DNA from: Icerya purchasi
Taxonomy: Eukaryota > Arthropoda > Insecta > Hemiptera > Monophlebidae
Direction: 5' to 3'
Assembly: GCA_039619475.1 (NCBI GenBank)
Contig: CM077116.1
Location: 458,179,576 to 458,243,575 of the forward strand
Length of the DNA stretch: 64,000 nt
Each line of letters opens with the position of its first letter. Position 1 is the stretch's first letter. Both the position numbers and the translations under genes were made by a program. A model generated the notes under the pieces. That model did not search any database and was not told the origin of the DNA. It was given only the letters and a program-made list of their open reading frames with translations. Positions 11,490 through 23,500 of the stretch are shown here, piece after piece.

Positions 11490-14400
11490 AACATATGCAC
11501 CCTAAAAAGAGAAGAAATACATTGCCGAAGATAAGTTCCTTAGCAGTCCTGTTTATTTCACCTGCTCGCCAGAACTGCTAATTGCCCAATTTATAATCTC
11601 ATTCTTTACGATAACGGATTGCTTTTGGGAGGGGGTAATACATTATTTTCTGTTCACCATGACGTGTCCAGGATACTGTCCCGATCTGTTAATTGACTAT
11701 GTAAACACTAGTCCGTGAATAATTTTGCTATATTGTTTATGATCTATCGATTACATTTTCTTTAATTGACCACATAAATTTTAGTTCGTGAATTACGGTA
11801 AAAAAAAAAAAAAAAGTATCATTCATTTAATTTTTTTCGTACATGACATTAATTTTTAAGTTTTTTCAAAACCGTTTAAAACTCTGTAAAACGTTTTTTA
11901 AATTACATGCAGAACCTTTTATAAACTGCATATTTTTATATACTTATATATATATATATATGTGTGTATTTCATCTGACAGCGATTTCGTACAAACTTAC
12001 TACACCATTTAGAAATACGCCTCCTCGTAGCGTGATAATTACAGAACGTTTTAATACCGTTTATTATATTATTAATAAATAATCGCGTCGTACCGACAAA
12101 ACTGCTTAAATGGCATTTCGAACGTTCCTGTTTATTGTGTACATCTTAAAGAACAGATAGCACACGTTGTATCAGGAAAACCTAATGTTCACAAGTGTTA
12201 GATGACATGGAACTTTTAAAAAAGTTCCAAGCGTATACCGGAAACTGGCATGGCTCCGGGGAATTAAAGCTATTTTGTACCTGAAAAAAGTTTCATTTTC
12301 AAATCCTAAAGATCGCTTAAAAATATATGAACTACAATTAAAACATTCCGCTGATTGCTATCTCGCGAAATATTTGTTAATGTTTTTTAAAATTTTTGAT
12401 TATTCGTGATTACACTTTGCATTCCTTATTAAATCTACCGCTCTATTCATAGTCTGAATACACAGATTTTCTATTAGAGCGAAGCAGCATTCCATACGAG
12501 ATCGGGCGGCAGAATATTCCGGTGGCGGCCAGCTCGGTGCAGTTTTTTAAAGGCGATATCTTAAATTTTAGGGGAAAAAACAAAAATAAAAAAAACGAAC
12601 GAAAGGTTTTATGTACGAAATTTCATCGAATATCGTGCAATAGTATTTTGCGTGTTTTTCGTAGGATTTTTAATATGCAATTAAAAGCGAAAAAAAGCAT
12701 AAGGCGTTTTATTATGCGATTTTCGGTCTGTTCTTTCGGCATTTATGACATTATTTTCGACCGCGTTTCAGTGAAAGTGAACTATTTAAAAACACGTCCG
12801 CGTATGTATGTTTAACGCACAAAAAACAAAAAGGACTGAATTTTCTGACACGTGCCGGGAAACCTCTGATCGTGCCTAGATTTTCCTTTCGTCGAATTTT
12901 ACGATATTTCTTAATGGAATTCTTTTAATTCGTAAAAATAGCGCTCGTTCCCTCCGTAAAAGCGCCGACTTATTTTGTTAAACTGTCGCTTGTCTGCGGC
13001 AATGCGGTGAATTTATCAAAGACCCGGATACATCGCAGAAGAAATAAGTGTGAAAACTAAAACGACGGCCGCGCGTGTAGCTCGATGTGTAGTAGAGTTG
13101 AGAATTGTGTCGGGCGCTTTCGGAATAACACGTTCAAAAACCCGGCATGATAAAACAGGTGTGACGAGGCAACTGCGACCCGTTCGTACATTGTTGCGAC
13201 CGAATGAGCCGATAAATTATTCCGTTTTCGAAATATTTCAGCTGACAGAAGCAGTTTCGAGAGATGTCATCCTCTAATTAATTAACATTCGAAAATGGAT
13301 TTCTAATTTGACGCGCGAACATTTCGTTCGTAATACGCAACAACAAACATCGTGTCACACGCAGCTGAACTGTCGTCAGAACATTTCAATTAAAGCGTCC
13401 GCAATGAATACTTAAGCGCTCATTAGCCTAATCAGCCTTTTCAAAATTATTCCCGCTTTTCTTTTTCAATGACCCTCTTTTACAAATTTGCAACTTTATT
13501 TACGTGGGGGGTTCTGTTTTTTTTTCTTCTTTTTTCGCAGATTTAGAATTTGAACGATTATTTATTTTACGTTTCCTTCTTTTTATCTCTCATTACATTT
13601 TCCACAGACCGTTTGAACTAGTTTATAACTTTTCTGATCTCTAAATCAAATTTTTCCTAAATACGTAACGTCGAGAATAATTTCGGTTCCCTCTCATTAT
13701 AAACTGATTTATTCTCGCAATCCGTCGCCTCGCCAATGCTGTACGATTATTTTGTCCATCCCCTTAGTGTAAGTTAAAATCTGAACGCAGCTATACTCGA
13801 AATTCACATTCTTCGTAAACAGATCGCTCATTAAATTACTGAATATCCGAAATATGCTACTTAACATCTAACGGTCGTCTCCGACATTATTTTGCCATCA
13901 TCTCAAATGTCCCAATATTCACCGAATGTCCCTTTAGGTCTTATACAATTACGCGTGTCTTTGTTCTGGATCCAAAAAGTTTCGTATCCTTTATTTGGAT
14001 AGGCCTTTTCACGGCAATAAAGCCGTCGACCGATCTTCCAGTAAGTCTTCCCCAATGTTATATCTCATCCTCTGAAATTCCTTATAACTAAATCCCAAAA
14101 CCGAGTATGGAGGTGTTTCACAGTAAAACCGTCTCTTTTGCCGAAATACCCCGAACTTTCCTGTGCCTAGGAAAAATATTCCCCACACTTTGATTCCAGC
14201 AGCACGTTCGTACCGTACAATTTTTATTCTGTTATCAAGTACATTCTTGTGCAGGCTATTAGCCCGACGCGCGTCAGCTGCTCTCGGCATTCTTAGATAT
14301 TATTGAAAAGGCGTACTTGCCATAATTTTGACCTGGGTATTTGACTATCTTCCACGTTCCCGCGTGTTATTTTGCCTTGCATACAAACCATCATTTTTCA

Positions 14401-14797
14401 GGATTCTTAGCATACGCCTATGATATCTCACCGGTTTGTATCTTTCAGTAGTTATGGCATTCCGTTCAAGCAAGATTTGTCTGTCTGAGGAATGTTCTCA
14501 ATTTATCGACCACTACAAAAGAACTGTTTCACTGTTCCGTCCTCAGATCTATCAAATCACAAACGTGAACAAGTTCTCATTTTTAACATCAATGTCAAGA
14601 CTTTTCTAAATTTTCCTAATGATCGTCGACTTTGCTATTACAATTCGTTTTCCTAATTAATGTGGGTTCCGTTTACAACTTTTTATCCGGATAGCATTCC
14701 CTTTTTAATTCAATTAGCACTCTTTTCAGGCTTCAGGCGCACATGGCCGCTCGTAATTTATTTAATAATAATAATAGTAACGATAACGATAATAATA
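11490..14797. other. Non-coding stretch
   Basis: No recognisable gene. Two copies of a segment beginning TTAATTGAC and containing TAGTYCGTGAAT lie 73 bp apart (from 11689 and 11762), and a related piece occurs near 10739-10785. A TA tract lies near 11940-11962. The 93-residue minus-strand frame at 14009-14290 gave no motif I can assign. Confidence 0.45.
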
Positions 14798-14805
14798 ATA
14801 ACAAT

Positions 14806-14854
14806 CAGGGCCGTATCCACACCAAATTTTCGGGAGGGGTTACGAAAATATTCA

Positions 14855-14887
<33 letters not shown>

Positions 14888-15156
14888 GTGCGTGTGTGTG
14901 TATGTAAGTATTATCATGAAATATATTCATTTATAAATAGTACGCTAAAGCCTTGTAGTCAATTATTGTATATGCAATATTTCAACGCTACAATAAAAAC
15001 AAATAAAAAATAGTCGTTTCCATAGAATTCATAAAAATTTCAAATTTCTTTTCTTTTATCAAAAATTGAAAGGAAATAAATTTATATTCTGAATTTCGGT
15101 CCATTTAATTCAAGCAGTTATTTTGAACCCTGAAAACCCCCTCAGATACGGCTCTG
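14806..15156. mobile_element. hAT-type MITE with 8-bp TSD
   Basis: A 351-bp element bounded by terminal inverted repeats CAGGGCCGTATCC on the left and GATACGGCTCTG on the right; as inverted repeats these agree at nearly every position over 12 bases. It is flanked by an exact 8-bp direct repeat ATAACAAT at 14798-14805 and 15157-15164. An 8-bp duplication with CAGGG-type ends is the hallmark of the hAT superfamily. Subterminal GAGGGGTT and AACCCCCTC also pair as an inverted repeat. There is no transposase frame; the interior is a TA/GT microsatellite at 14853-14906 and AT-rich sequence. It would have been moved in trans by an autonomous hAT transposase not present in this window. Confidence 0.85.
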
Positions 15157-15164
15157 ATAACAAT

Positions 15165-17250
15165 CATAAAAATAATATCGACCATATTAAAGTTAATTAT
15201 GCGTTAGTCCTGTTCAAGTTATACATATATTTTCGGTTCTTCGAAGCGACCCGTGCTTGCTTTGACTAATCAACGTAGTTATCGTCTACTTATGCTGATC
15301 TGCGGACAACCCTTTTTTTGGTCGATTTTTTCAGTGCGGTTTTCGCGTAAACAATAATAAAAAAACTTTTTAATTTTTGTCTTTTTTTTTAATTAATATT
15401 AATTTTTGGGTAGCCGATATATATTATATATATATATATAAACATATTTATTTTTTCTCGTCTGCCAGTATTCCAGTAAACGGAAATAATCAAGTTCTTC
15501 CATCATTAGAAAATTCCGCAATCTGCTGCGTACAAGCAAAGAAATTTTCGTGACATCACTTTTGACGCGAATTTCGTTAAAAGGACTGAAAAATTACAGC
15601 GGTTAGTAGATACTTTTACTTTATTATTTTATTTATTTGTTTATTCGAGCTCGCCAAATGCGAACACATTAACTTAGAATTCTCTGTACTTTTCAATATT
15701 AAGCGGCGAGGCCTGCTGGGGATTTGAGTTGTCTTGAAATTCTACGGTTGCTTTGGCGGAAAAAAAACACGAAAGAATAAAAAAGCGGGAGAAAAAGTTT
15801 TTCAGGTACCACCGTCCGGTTTTGAGATATCTCGAACATTTCAGTCTTGTATTCGATTACGAATTTTCAAATTAGCAGAGAAATGGACGATGGCGTGACT
15901 ATTTTCAGAAAGACGGAGTGTACCGAATGGATTTAGACGAGAATTACGTCGCAAAAAGAATGAAAGAAAATCGTGAAATAATTGAACCAGTGAAAAGAAA
16001 TAGTTGAACTCTTCCTCTAAAATCACAGCTGGACAGAGGGGGCAATTTAATGTACAAGAATAAAACTTGTCTTGCAACAGTGTCAATGTATTAAAAATGA
16101 AAAACACACGCGTATAAACACGTCTGCCTTCTCTGGGTCTACCACAGTTTGTCGCGAGCACGTTTCGCCACGATTCGTTTTGCCGCCAAAACAAAATGCC
16201 ACGGCTCGCCATCGGTGCTATAATAAGCATGTGTTTGTTTTTAACGTTAAGAGAACATTATCGCTATTGTGTAAAACTTATTTCTTCGATTGGTGTTAAA
16301 AGATCTTATGGAATTAAAACGAAAATTACAAGTACATATTTTATGATAATTATTAAAAGTTAAATTAAAATGCACATATTTTGAAGTAGAAAACATTGTT
16401 CTGAAAAACGCTAAACGTGATGATCTCACTTTTTCTGTGCACTAAGTTATAGTAAATGAATAAGTTCAAATCCAGTCGTGCTATTTATATAAATATATAT
16501 ATACATATACATGTATGTTTTATTATTTTTAATAAATCGTCCGTTATATAGTTTTATAATTGTATTTAAATAAATTATATTGAACAAAATTTGTACTTGA
16601 AGAATTATCAAAGCAAAACATTAGGCGTGATTTACACATAAAAGTATGCATTAACTTTGTTAAAATACAATTTCTCATACGAGGCAGCTGGTTAGCAACA
16701 AAATCGGTAATTCTCTTGTTGATTTTTTTTTTTGTTTTTTTTAAAATTATTTTATACTCGAAGTAAATAACAGATACAAAAGACTGACACGAATACGAAT
16801 TACTTCGAGAGTTTTACGTTTTTTACTGTTTTTCTTATTTAAATAATATTCAAATAAAATAATAAAAATCGAACGATTACACTGGCAAATAACGAGATAT
16901 TTAAATTTAAATCAAAACAAAGAATAGAAAATCTGAAGAAGAAATAATGAATGAACGAATACAAACGCATTTCTAAAAATGAACAAATGCAGTTCCCGCT
17001 GTAGCCGATTTAAGTTTTTTTTTGTAAGCCATCATAAACATTTTATAACGTCGGAGCAGAGGCAAATTGTTAATGTAGAAGAGAGAAAAATTTTATGTTT
17101 TTATTCGAAAAGCAACCATTCATTTAATGTGTTCGATTCAATCGGTCGTTTTCGTGCGTTTCGGTTTCATCTAGTATATCTGTTAATTGATTTTAATTTA
17201 CCTGGACCGTTATCGGATTTCGTATTATCATAAACTCCGCGCATCGCTAT
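15165..17250. other. AT-rich non-coding stretch
   Basis: About 2 kb without a recognisable gene. TA tracts occur near 15418-15441 and 16492-16512. Open frames at 15841-16230 (minus), 16072-16299 (plus) and 16979-17233 (plus) overlap one another and carry no motif. The 5' end of the LINE that follows must lie near the right edge, but I could not fix it by a target-site duplication. Confidence 0.4.
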
Positions 17251-17254
17251 CAGT

Positions 17255-18858
17255 ATGCAGCGGACCCCCCCGCCAACCCGGAAACAATTAACGATGCCCG
17301 GTGAAGCGAGCTTATCAACGTCGCAGACATCTACAAAGACAACAGCAGCATCTCTTCTTGTACAAACCGGCCGGACAGTTACACCTGCAGCGTCCGATAA
17401 CAAGAAAAATAAAAACGCGGCTTCTTCATCAAACACAAGTAAGATCGTTCCGCTAAATATTTCTAACCCGCAAAACTCTTCCGCCTTTCCAAAAACAAAT
17501 TTAACGGCAAATGAAACAAGTAAGCCTGCAAACTTAAAAAACAAGCTCGATACACCTATTTCACACACTCCAACCGCTACTACAATAAACTTAACAGCAA
17601 TAAATAAAACATCCCCAAGCACAAACATCGTGACCAACTCAATCTCTTTTTCCGACAAACTAAAATCTCGAAAACCTACCCCTCCTATAACAGATTTCGA
17701 TTTTCCTACGGAAGACCAAGGCGTATTGTTTCCATACGTCGAAAATGCGAATCCTTTAGACTATTTTAACGCTCTTAAAAACCTAGTAGGAGGTCCAAAA
17801 AACATAATTGCAGGCTCCAAAATTAGCAACAATCGAGTCCTAATTTTTTTGAAATCGAAAAACATCACAGAAAACCTCTTTCATAACGGAGCCGTTATTA
17901 CCGTAAATAATAATACAATCACCGGTCAAAGGTTAAAAAACCCTACTCAAAAAATTATATTATCTAACGTATCTCCAACCATCCCAAACTCTGTTGTCAA
18001 AGCCTATCTTGAGGGAATATTAAATTTAAAATATTAGTCTCGGCAATTTCTCTGCTCCGTGTTAAACCCAATGATCCAGAGTTTGACCATATAATCAGCT
18101 GGAGGAGGCAGCTGTTTGTTGATAGCGCCAATCTCCCACCCTTACCCGACTCTTTCTTAATGGTTCATAATGAACGTGAACATCGAATATTTATCCAAAC
18201 GGGTGTGCAGAACATGCCGTCCATTGCCCCATCTGTAGAAGATAGTGTTTCCCCCGCTACAGACACTAAAGCCGCTCCAGCCCCGCGAAACATAACCGCC
18301 ATCGCTGAGGAAAACACTCAAGCCTCTATCTTTGAAAATAACACAACAGTCAGCACCGAAGAAACCCCAGCAGCAACTAAGCGACCCTACCCACAAACCC
18401 CTGATGCTTCTCAAAATACTACGGAGCCCGACTTTACAAATAGCACAAGAGCTATTCTTTTCCCTCTACAAATGCAGACAAACGAACCAGAAAACAGAGA
18501 AAATCCAAATGCGGTAGAAACCAGAGACAATGGAGCAAACGTAGATTTCGAACCTCCACCATCGAAACTGAAAAAACAAAAATTGCCTACTGTTGAACTC
18601 CTAAAGCCGGCAGAAAGCAACATCAACAATAAAGACTATCCATTGTCTTTCAATGACTTCGTAGCCTTAATGGAAACGATTCAAGGACAACACGACCCGG
18701 CGAGTATAGTAGCCAACTTCACTGAAGACATAGATGGATTTATTCACATGCTCTCAGATAATTACTCCTTACTTCAAAACCGATCAATGAAGACACGTTT
18801 CACTAAGCTAATCAACAAACTTGCTAGACAGTCGGATTCAGATCAAACAGCAGACTAA
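17255..18858 (+). pseudogene. LINE ORF1 (gag-like), one frameshift
   Basis: ORF1 of a non-LTR element encodes the RNA-binding, ribonucleoprotein-forming protein. The first open part, 17255-18037, starts with a Thr/Ser/Pro/Asn-rich low-complexity N-terminus of about 130 residues. It then has a compact region with FPYVENANPLDYFNALKNL and NPTQKIILSNVSPTIPNSVV, typical of the core of insect I/Jockey ORF1 proteins. A one-base frameshift near 18035 moves the frame, after which LVSAISLLRVKPNDPEFDHI and SWRRQLFVDS continue the same domain and the frame runs to a stop at 18856-18858. The usual CCHC zinc knuckles expected after the core are not visible in frame; Cys codons near 18205-18240 lie in other frames, so a further small frameshift may have removed them. 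The tail is acidic and Asn/Pro-rich. The ORF2 region begins about 20 bases downstream. Confidence 0.8.
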
Positions 18859-18878
18859 ACATATTTGAAAAGCTAATA

Positions 18879-20772
18879 GTGGTCTTGGTTCGTAACATTA
18901 TCCTGCAGTGGAACTGTCGAGGATTCTACCCTCAACTTGCTGAATTAAAGCTACTTATTTCAAATCACTCTCCTGCTGTGGTATGTCTACAGGAAACTCA
19001 TTTGAAGCCCACAGATAACCCAGCTCTACAAAACTATTTCCTTTTCACTTTCAGCAATGATCAAGGGTTTAGAGCAAACGGAGGGGTTACCATTATGGTC
19101 CACTCCTCTGTCCCAGCAACACAGTTGAATTTTAGTACCCCCTTACAAATGATATTGCAGTGGTCGTCCATCTTCCTCAGATATCTGCCATCCCGATAAC
19201 TCTATGTAACTGCTATGTGCCTCCGAATTATATAATCACTGCAGATATGTTTCAGTCAGTACTATCACAGGTCAGCCCGCCACTAATATTACTCGGTGAT
19301 TTTAATGCCCACTCACCTTTTTGGGGAGCAACACTGGAAAACAGACATGGCTCTGTCATAAATAAACTGGTCCTAGATAACGATCTGACACTGCTTCCCT
19401 CCCCAGGTTACACCCATTTCAATCTGTCCCATAATACTTTCTCAACAATCGACCTACAACTTGTTTCCACTTCCATCTTCCCTCACCTGAGCACTTTTGT
19501 GCTACAGGACTTATGCTCTAGCGACCATTTTCCTATACTCATATGCCCGTCCAAAGCCCTCCTTACCCAAACCCCGCCACCTAAGCCTCAATTTCTATTC
19601 CACAAGGCGGATTGGGATATGTTTTCAGTTAAAGTAAACGTTCCCAGCGAGCCATCCGAATCTTTATCAGAGAACGTCAACTCCTTTATCGACGCTATTA
19701 CGAATGCTGCTCTAGCATCTATTCCTAGGTCTGTCCCAACAAACAGATCCCGACGGGTCCCATGGTGGTGCCCCGAAATAGGAACAGCCATACGCCAACG
19801 TAAACATGCCCTTAGGAAGTTTAAATCAACAGGCTTATATCCTGATTTGATCGAATTTAAAAAACGCCGTGCAGCTGCGAGGAGCCTCATTAGGCGCAAA
19901 AAACAGGAATCTTGGTAGCAATTTATGCATTCAATCTCCATAAATACTTCTAGTCACAATATTTGGCACAAAATTAAGGCACTGAACGGTATTAATCGTG
20001 CGACCCCTTCCTTTTCGATAAATCAGAATGGTTCCATGTTATCTGACCCGTTGGAAGTCGCAAATGCTTTTACGAATCATTTTGCAATGGAGTCATCCTC
20101 ATCGTCATATTCGTCTGCCTTCTCTTTAAAGAAATATTCCACGGAACAATAACCAATAACTATCATCTCTGACTCCTCACTTTCCTACAATTGCCATTTC
20201 ACCATTTCTGAACTAGACTATCAACTCCAGTACCATACTGCAAACAGCGCGCCTGGGCCCGATTCCATCCATCCATATATGTTAAAACACTTACCTCCAT
20301 CAGCGAAAAACTTCCTCTTACATATCTATAACCAAATATGGTTCTCCGGATCGATCCCTGAGCCATGGAAATTAGCAGTTGTTATTCCTATTCTGAAGCA
20401 AAATAAAGATCCTCTTTTTCCACAAAACTACAGGCCTATATCCCTCATAAGTGTCCTCTCAAAAACGCTGGAAAAAATGGTTAATCGGCGTCTCCTTTTC
20501 TTCCTTGAACAGAATAATCTCCTATCCTCGTCACAAGCCGGAGGGCGTAAGAAGCGTACTACAGTTAATCATCTGCTGAGCCTACAAAGGCAAATATTAA
20601 CAGCATTTCACAGATGCCAACATGTATACTCCGTCTTTTTCGATATAGAAAAGGCGTTCGACAGAGTATGGCGATACGGCCTCTTATCCAAGCTGACAAC
20701 AGCTGGTATAAATGGAAACATGGCCAAGTATCTGAATAATTTTTTAAACACGGTACAGGATGTTGCTTTTAC
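18879..20772 (+). pseudogene. LINE ORF2: endonuclease plus partial reverse transcriptase
   Basis: ORF2 nicks the target and copies the element RNA. The endonuclease is recognisable by ILQWNCRGF, then VVCLQETHLKP (catalytic Glu), then LILLGDFNAHSPFWG (catalytic Asp and Asn), then STIDLQL and SSDHFPI (catalytic Asp and His). A one-base frameshift occurs near 19145. A linker with RRVPWWCPEIGTAIRQRK follows, then an in-frame TAG at 19916-19918 and an in-frame TAA at 20150-20152. The reverse transcriptase reads APGPDSIHPYMLKHLPPSA, then VIPILKQNKDP, NYRPISLISVLSKTLEKM, and motif A FFDIEKAFDRVW with its catalytic Asp. Coding ends at VQDVAFT, where poly(A) begins. No ATG lies at the apparent start; the frame is open upstream into the end of ORF1, so translation coupling is possible. 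Four disabling changes, including the truncation, make it non-functional. Confidence 0.93.
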
Positions 20773-20795
20773 AAAAAAAAAAAAAAAAAAAAAAA
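20773..20795 (+). repeat. Poly(A) tail inside reverse-transcriptase coding sequence
   Basis: A run of 23 A bases fused directly to the reverse-transcriptase frame. Sequence after it is unrelated AT-rich DNA with no continuation of the reverse transcriptase. No convincing AATAAA signal lies 10-30 bases upstream; CTGAATAATT near 20732 is only loosely similar. Confidence 0.9.
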
Positions 20796-21499
20796 TTTAT
20801 ATTGGAAAGCTTGATTTATATTCTATTAAAAATTCTTGGAGCAAAAAATGAAGGGGCATGAAAAAACATAACCATGTTATTCGAAAAATGATTCAAAGAC
20901 GATGTTTCGTCAACCAGTATTTGATTGAGCCTAAAAATTTCTTAATGTAAAATATAAAAACGTATATATGTATATAAGGGAATATTATTTTCGACTAGCA
21001 CCGACTCGCTTAATTTTAAAAAAGGAGCTGCACAATTGCTTCAGTCTAGGTGGTTAATTTAATGAATACCGAATAATAATAATAATAATCCTTTTTTTAA
21101 TATAAAAATTTAACTCCTTTTCGATTTTTGTTTTATTTATAATCTTATTATTTTGTTTTGAAAATTTGTCCGTTTAATTCGTCACTATTTTGTAAAGAAA
21201 AATCCACCTTCGATTTTTTGTATGTTAAATCGTCTTTGATTATAATTATACCGCCATCCGTCGTGTATTTTCCTATGCATACACACGCAGTCCAATTATT
21301 TCTCTATAATGCGTTTTTAGTTTTAACTGTTTTCGAAATTGAGTTGTTTAAATTTAATAAAGTAAATTAACTTATACTTACTTTATTTGTTATTAAGGGG
21401 GGAATTTATTTATTTATTTATTTATTTTATTTATTTATTTAATTAATTAATTTATTTATTTATTTAATAGGAGTATACACAGCAGTATGAAGCCAATTA
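20796..21499. other. AT-rich non-coding stretch
   Basis: No gene is visible. It contains an AAT microsatellite near 21072-21090 and a TTTA/TTAA tract at 21403-21468 immediately before the SINE fragment. Confidence 0.5.
21403..21468. repeat. TTTA tetranucleotide repeat
   Basis: Tandem TTTA units with a short AATT interruption. Confidence 0.9.
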
Positions 21500-21597
21500 C
21501 AGTGTATACATTAGATTTGTTGGGCTTAGTACATTGTGAACCTTAACTTCACAATCCCAACGCCCTATCGAGGGTGTGGGACCTACTTTACTTACAT
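21500..21597 (+). mobile_element. SINE 3' fragment, copy 2
   Basis: This matches the last third of the SINE at 11131-11398 along its length. Shared blocks include GGGCTTAGTACATTGTGAAC (AGGCTTAGTACACTGCGAAC in the full copy), ACAATCCC, ACGCCCT and the terminal ACTTTACTTAC. The tRNA-like head is missing, so it is 5' truncated. Confidence 0.8.
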
Positions 21598-21599
21598 GT

Positions 21600-22049
21600 A
21601 TATATAATGAATACATAATAATAATACGTAAACTATAAGCAAAACACACTTTAAAAATATATCACATTGACACTCCGTATCACGCGAGCGAGAAACAAGT
21701 ACAAAAACTATATAACACTGTCGCACAAAGTGTCATTACTTTTGTGATAATCAAGAGTAACTTGAACCTGTATTATAAAAGGGAAGCCGTGAGCAATTCA
21801 CCACACTGATATATGTATATTTTTTTTCAAGATTTCTGATACATAGATGTTTGTCTTTTTTTTTTCATCCAAAATAACTTCGGTTACCACCCTCAATTAA
21901 AAGTATCCAACCGAAAGATTTTGAAAATTTATAAAAAAAAAAAAACCAAAAAAAAAAACACTGCATTTTTGATCGTCGAGTTCTAGCGCGACTTTGGTTT
22001 TCCTCCAGTTAAAAGAGTTTCCAGTAATATGTAATTATCTCTCGACCTT
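21600..22049. other. AT-rich non-coding stretch
   Basis: Nothing recognisable apart from several poly(T) and poly(A) runs between 21820 and 21960. Confidence 0.45.
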
Positions 22050-23500
22050 TGCTATTTCAACAACAGCCACGGGATGGTATAAAGAAGGGAAAAAAAAGGT
22101 GTAATGGAATCGATTTTCAACGCTGCTACTCGGGAGAGCTGTCTTTAACGTAAACGTTCGTTTTCAGCTTCGTTACGAATAGAAGACAGATGTCTGTGTG
22201 CGAGGGAACTTTTCAACGAGAAAAATAACAACCGCGAAATTCGACTAAAAGCAGATTCCGGCCGACGATAACATGCCCATACGGTTCGGAAATGATAATG
22301 ATAGAGTCGGTTGAAGAGCATATAATGATAACCTAGAGAGAGCGCAGCAAGGGAGGGCGTGCTCCATTCGTGAGAATATTAATTTTCGAATTATCTAAAT
22401 TAATATTTCATGAATCATAGAGCATTTTGCGGCTCAACAATAACACCGGATAGAGCGATGTACGCGTGTGTGCGAGCTGCTCACATGCGCTTGTAAAAAA
22501 TTCATTAAGGACGCGAATAGTAATTTTTCCGATAATACGAACGGTTAATAATTATTGTCGGTTGTGACCTTGGCACAAAGACTGCTCCGCGAGAATTGAG
22601 TCCAAGATGTGGGTTTAGATTAATTAGCCCGACAATAGCGGACGGACGACGTGTCGGCGACGTCGATCAGTCAATCAATTTGTTCGATACTCGCGTACTT
22701 ATTATAATAATCGGAGAGAGGACAGCAGTCCGATGAAAACGGATCGCGAGCACAGTTCGCGCTGGTGTTTCTTTTCATTGTTGCCACGGGAGATATCGGA
22801 GACGTTGGCGGCGGATTATTAACCAGAACAATATCGTCCGAGTAAGAATGGTTCTTCTAAGGAAGTAGAGGAAAATTTAGGTGTCTCCTCTATTGTTTAA
22901 GAAGGAGGTCCCGTCGGCCGTGTGTAATGGAGGTAATGATGGCGCGGTTCTGGAATAGAAAACTAACAGCTAGACTAGCTGCAAGTCAGTCCTAAAACCC
23001 ATCATTACCAGTTCGGGAATTATGATAATGATTGACTGGGCTCCCCGTCGTTGAAGCAGTCAAATTGCCGTTCACGTTGCCTCGGTTCGAAGCTAATAAT
23101 AAACAAGAACGTTTCATTATGTAAAACATCGTTCTAATGATATTTTCCACACTCGCGCTCGTTTAATTATTTCCAGCCACCTTCTTTGCACCTGTGTGTA
23201 CATCGTTTAATTGCGCGTTGTCTTCCCGAACGCCGTCACTTCCAGCCAAATAACTCTCAAAAAATTCCAGCGCGCTCCGTGCAACTTCCGGCATGACTAA
23301 TAACACAGTCGATATCTACGACGAACGTTTATCGTACAAGTTGCCGCCCAAAATTACGAGGCGTGATTTTCCCGGTAAAAATGTAGTACTTAAAAACAGG
23401 TACATCGGACGTCACTGCGAATACCAGACTCCACTGCCGGAATTTTGGCTCGATACAATAACGAGTGAAACATTGCACTCTCGAATATTCTTGTGATTGC
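22050..23500. promoter_or_regulatory. Candidate non-repetitive regulatory block
   Basis: This block differs from its surroundings. It lacks microsatellites and long A/T homopolymers and is visibly richer in G and C. It carries many short motifs of the kind bound by homeodomain and GATA-type factors, for example TTAATTA-like, GATTAATTAG, TGATAA and TAATGAT, with clusters near 22290-22330, 22375-22400, 22540-22560, 22615-22630 and 23015-23030. Such blocks in insect intergenic or intronic DNA are often conserved enhancers. A short frame at 23293-23496 has no recognised family. This is an inference from composition and motif density only. Confidence 0.3.

Larger units (their letters stand above)
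17255..20795 (+). mobile_element. I/Jockey-like LINE, 5' complete, 3' truncated with poly(A)
   Basis: One element carrying ORF1 and ORF2 in the standard order, ending in a 23-base poly(A) run at 20773-20795. ORF1 is nearly full length and ORF2 begins with the endonuclease, so the 5' side is essentially complete. The 3' side stops inside the reverse transcriptase, shortly after motif A. Motif C (YADD-type), the thumb, any RNase H and the C-terminal Cys/His region are missing. This is the reverse of the usual 5' truncation. The simplest reading is a transcript cleaved and polyadenylated prematurely inside ORF2 and then retrotransposed, though chance deletion beside an A tract is possible. No clear target-site duplication was found. 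Confidence 0.85.

Noticed and set aside
14009..14290. 93-residue minus-strand frame suspected to be LINE coding sequence
   Set aside because: No catalytic or family motif could be found in any of the three minus frames, so it is left unassigned.
17167..17658. 163-residue minus-strand open frame opposite ORF1
   Set aside because: It is the antisense shadow of the low-complexity N-terminus of LINE ORF1; its Val/Phe-rich composition mirrors the Asn/Thr/Lys codons of the plus strand.
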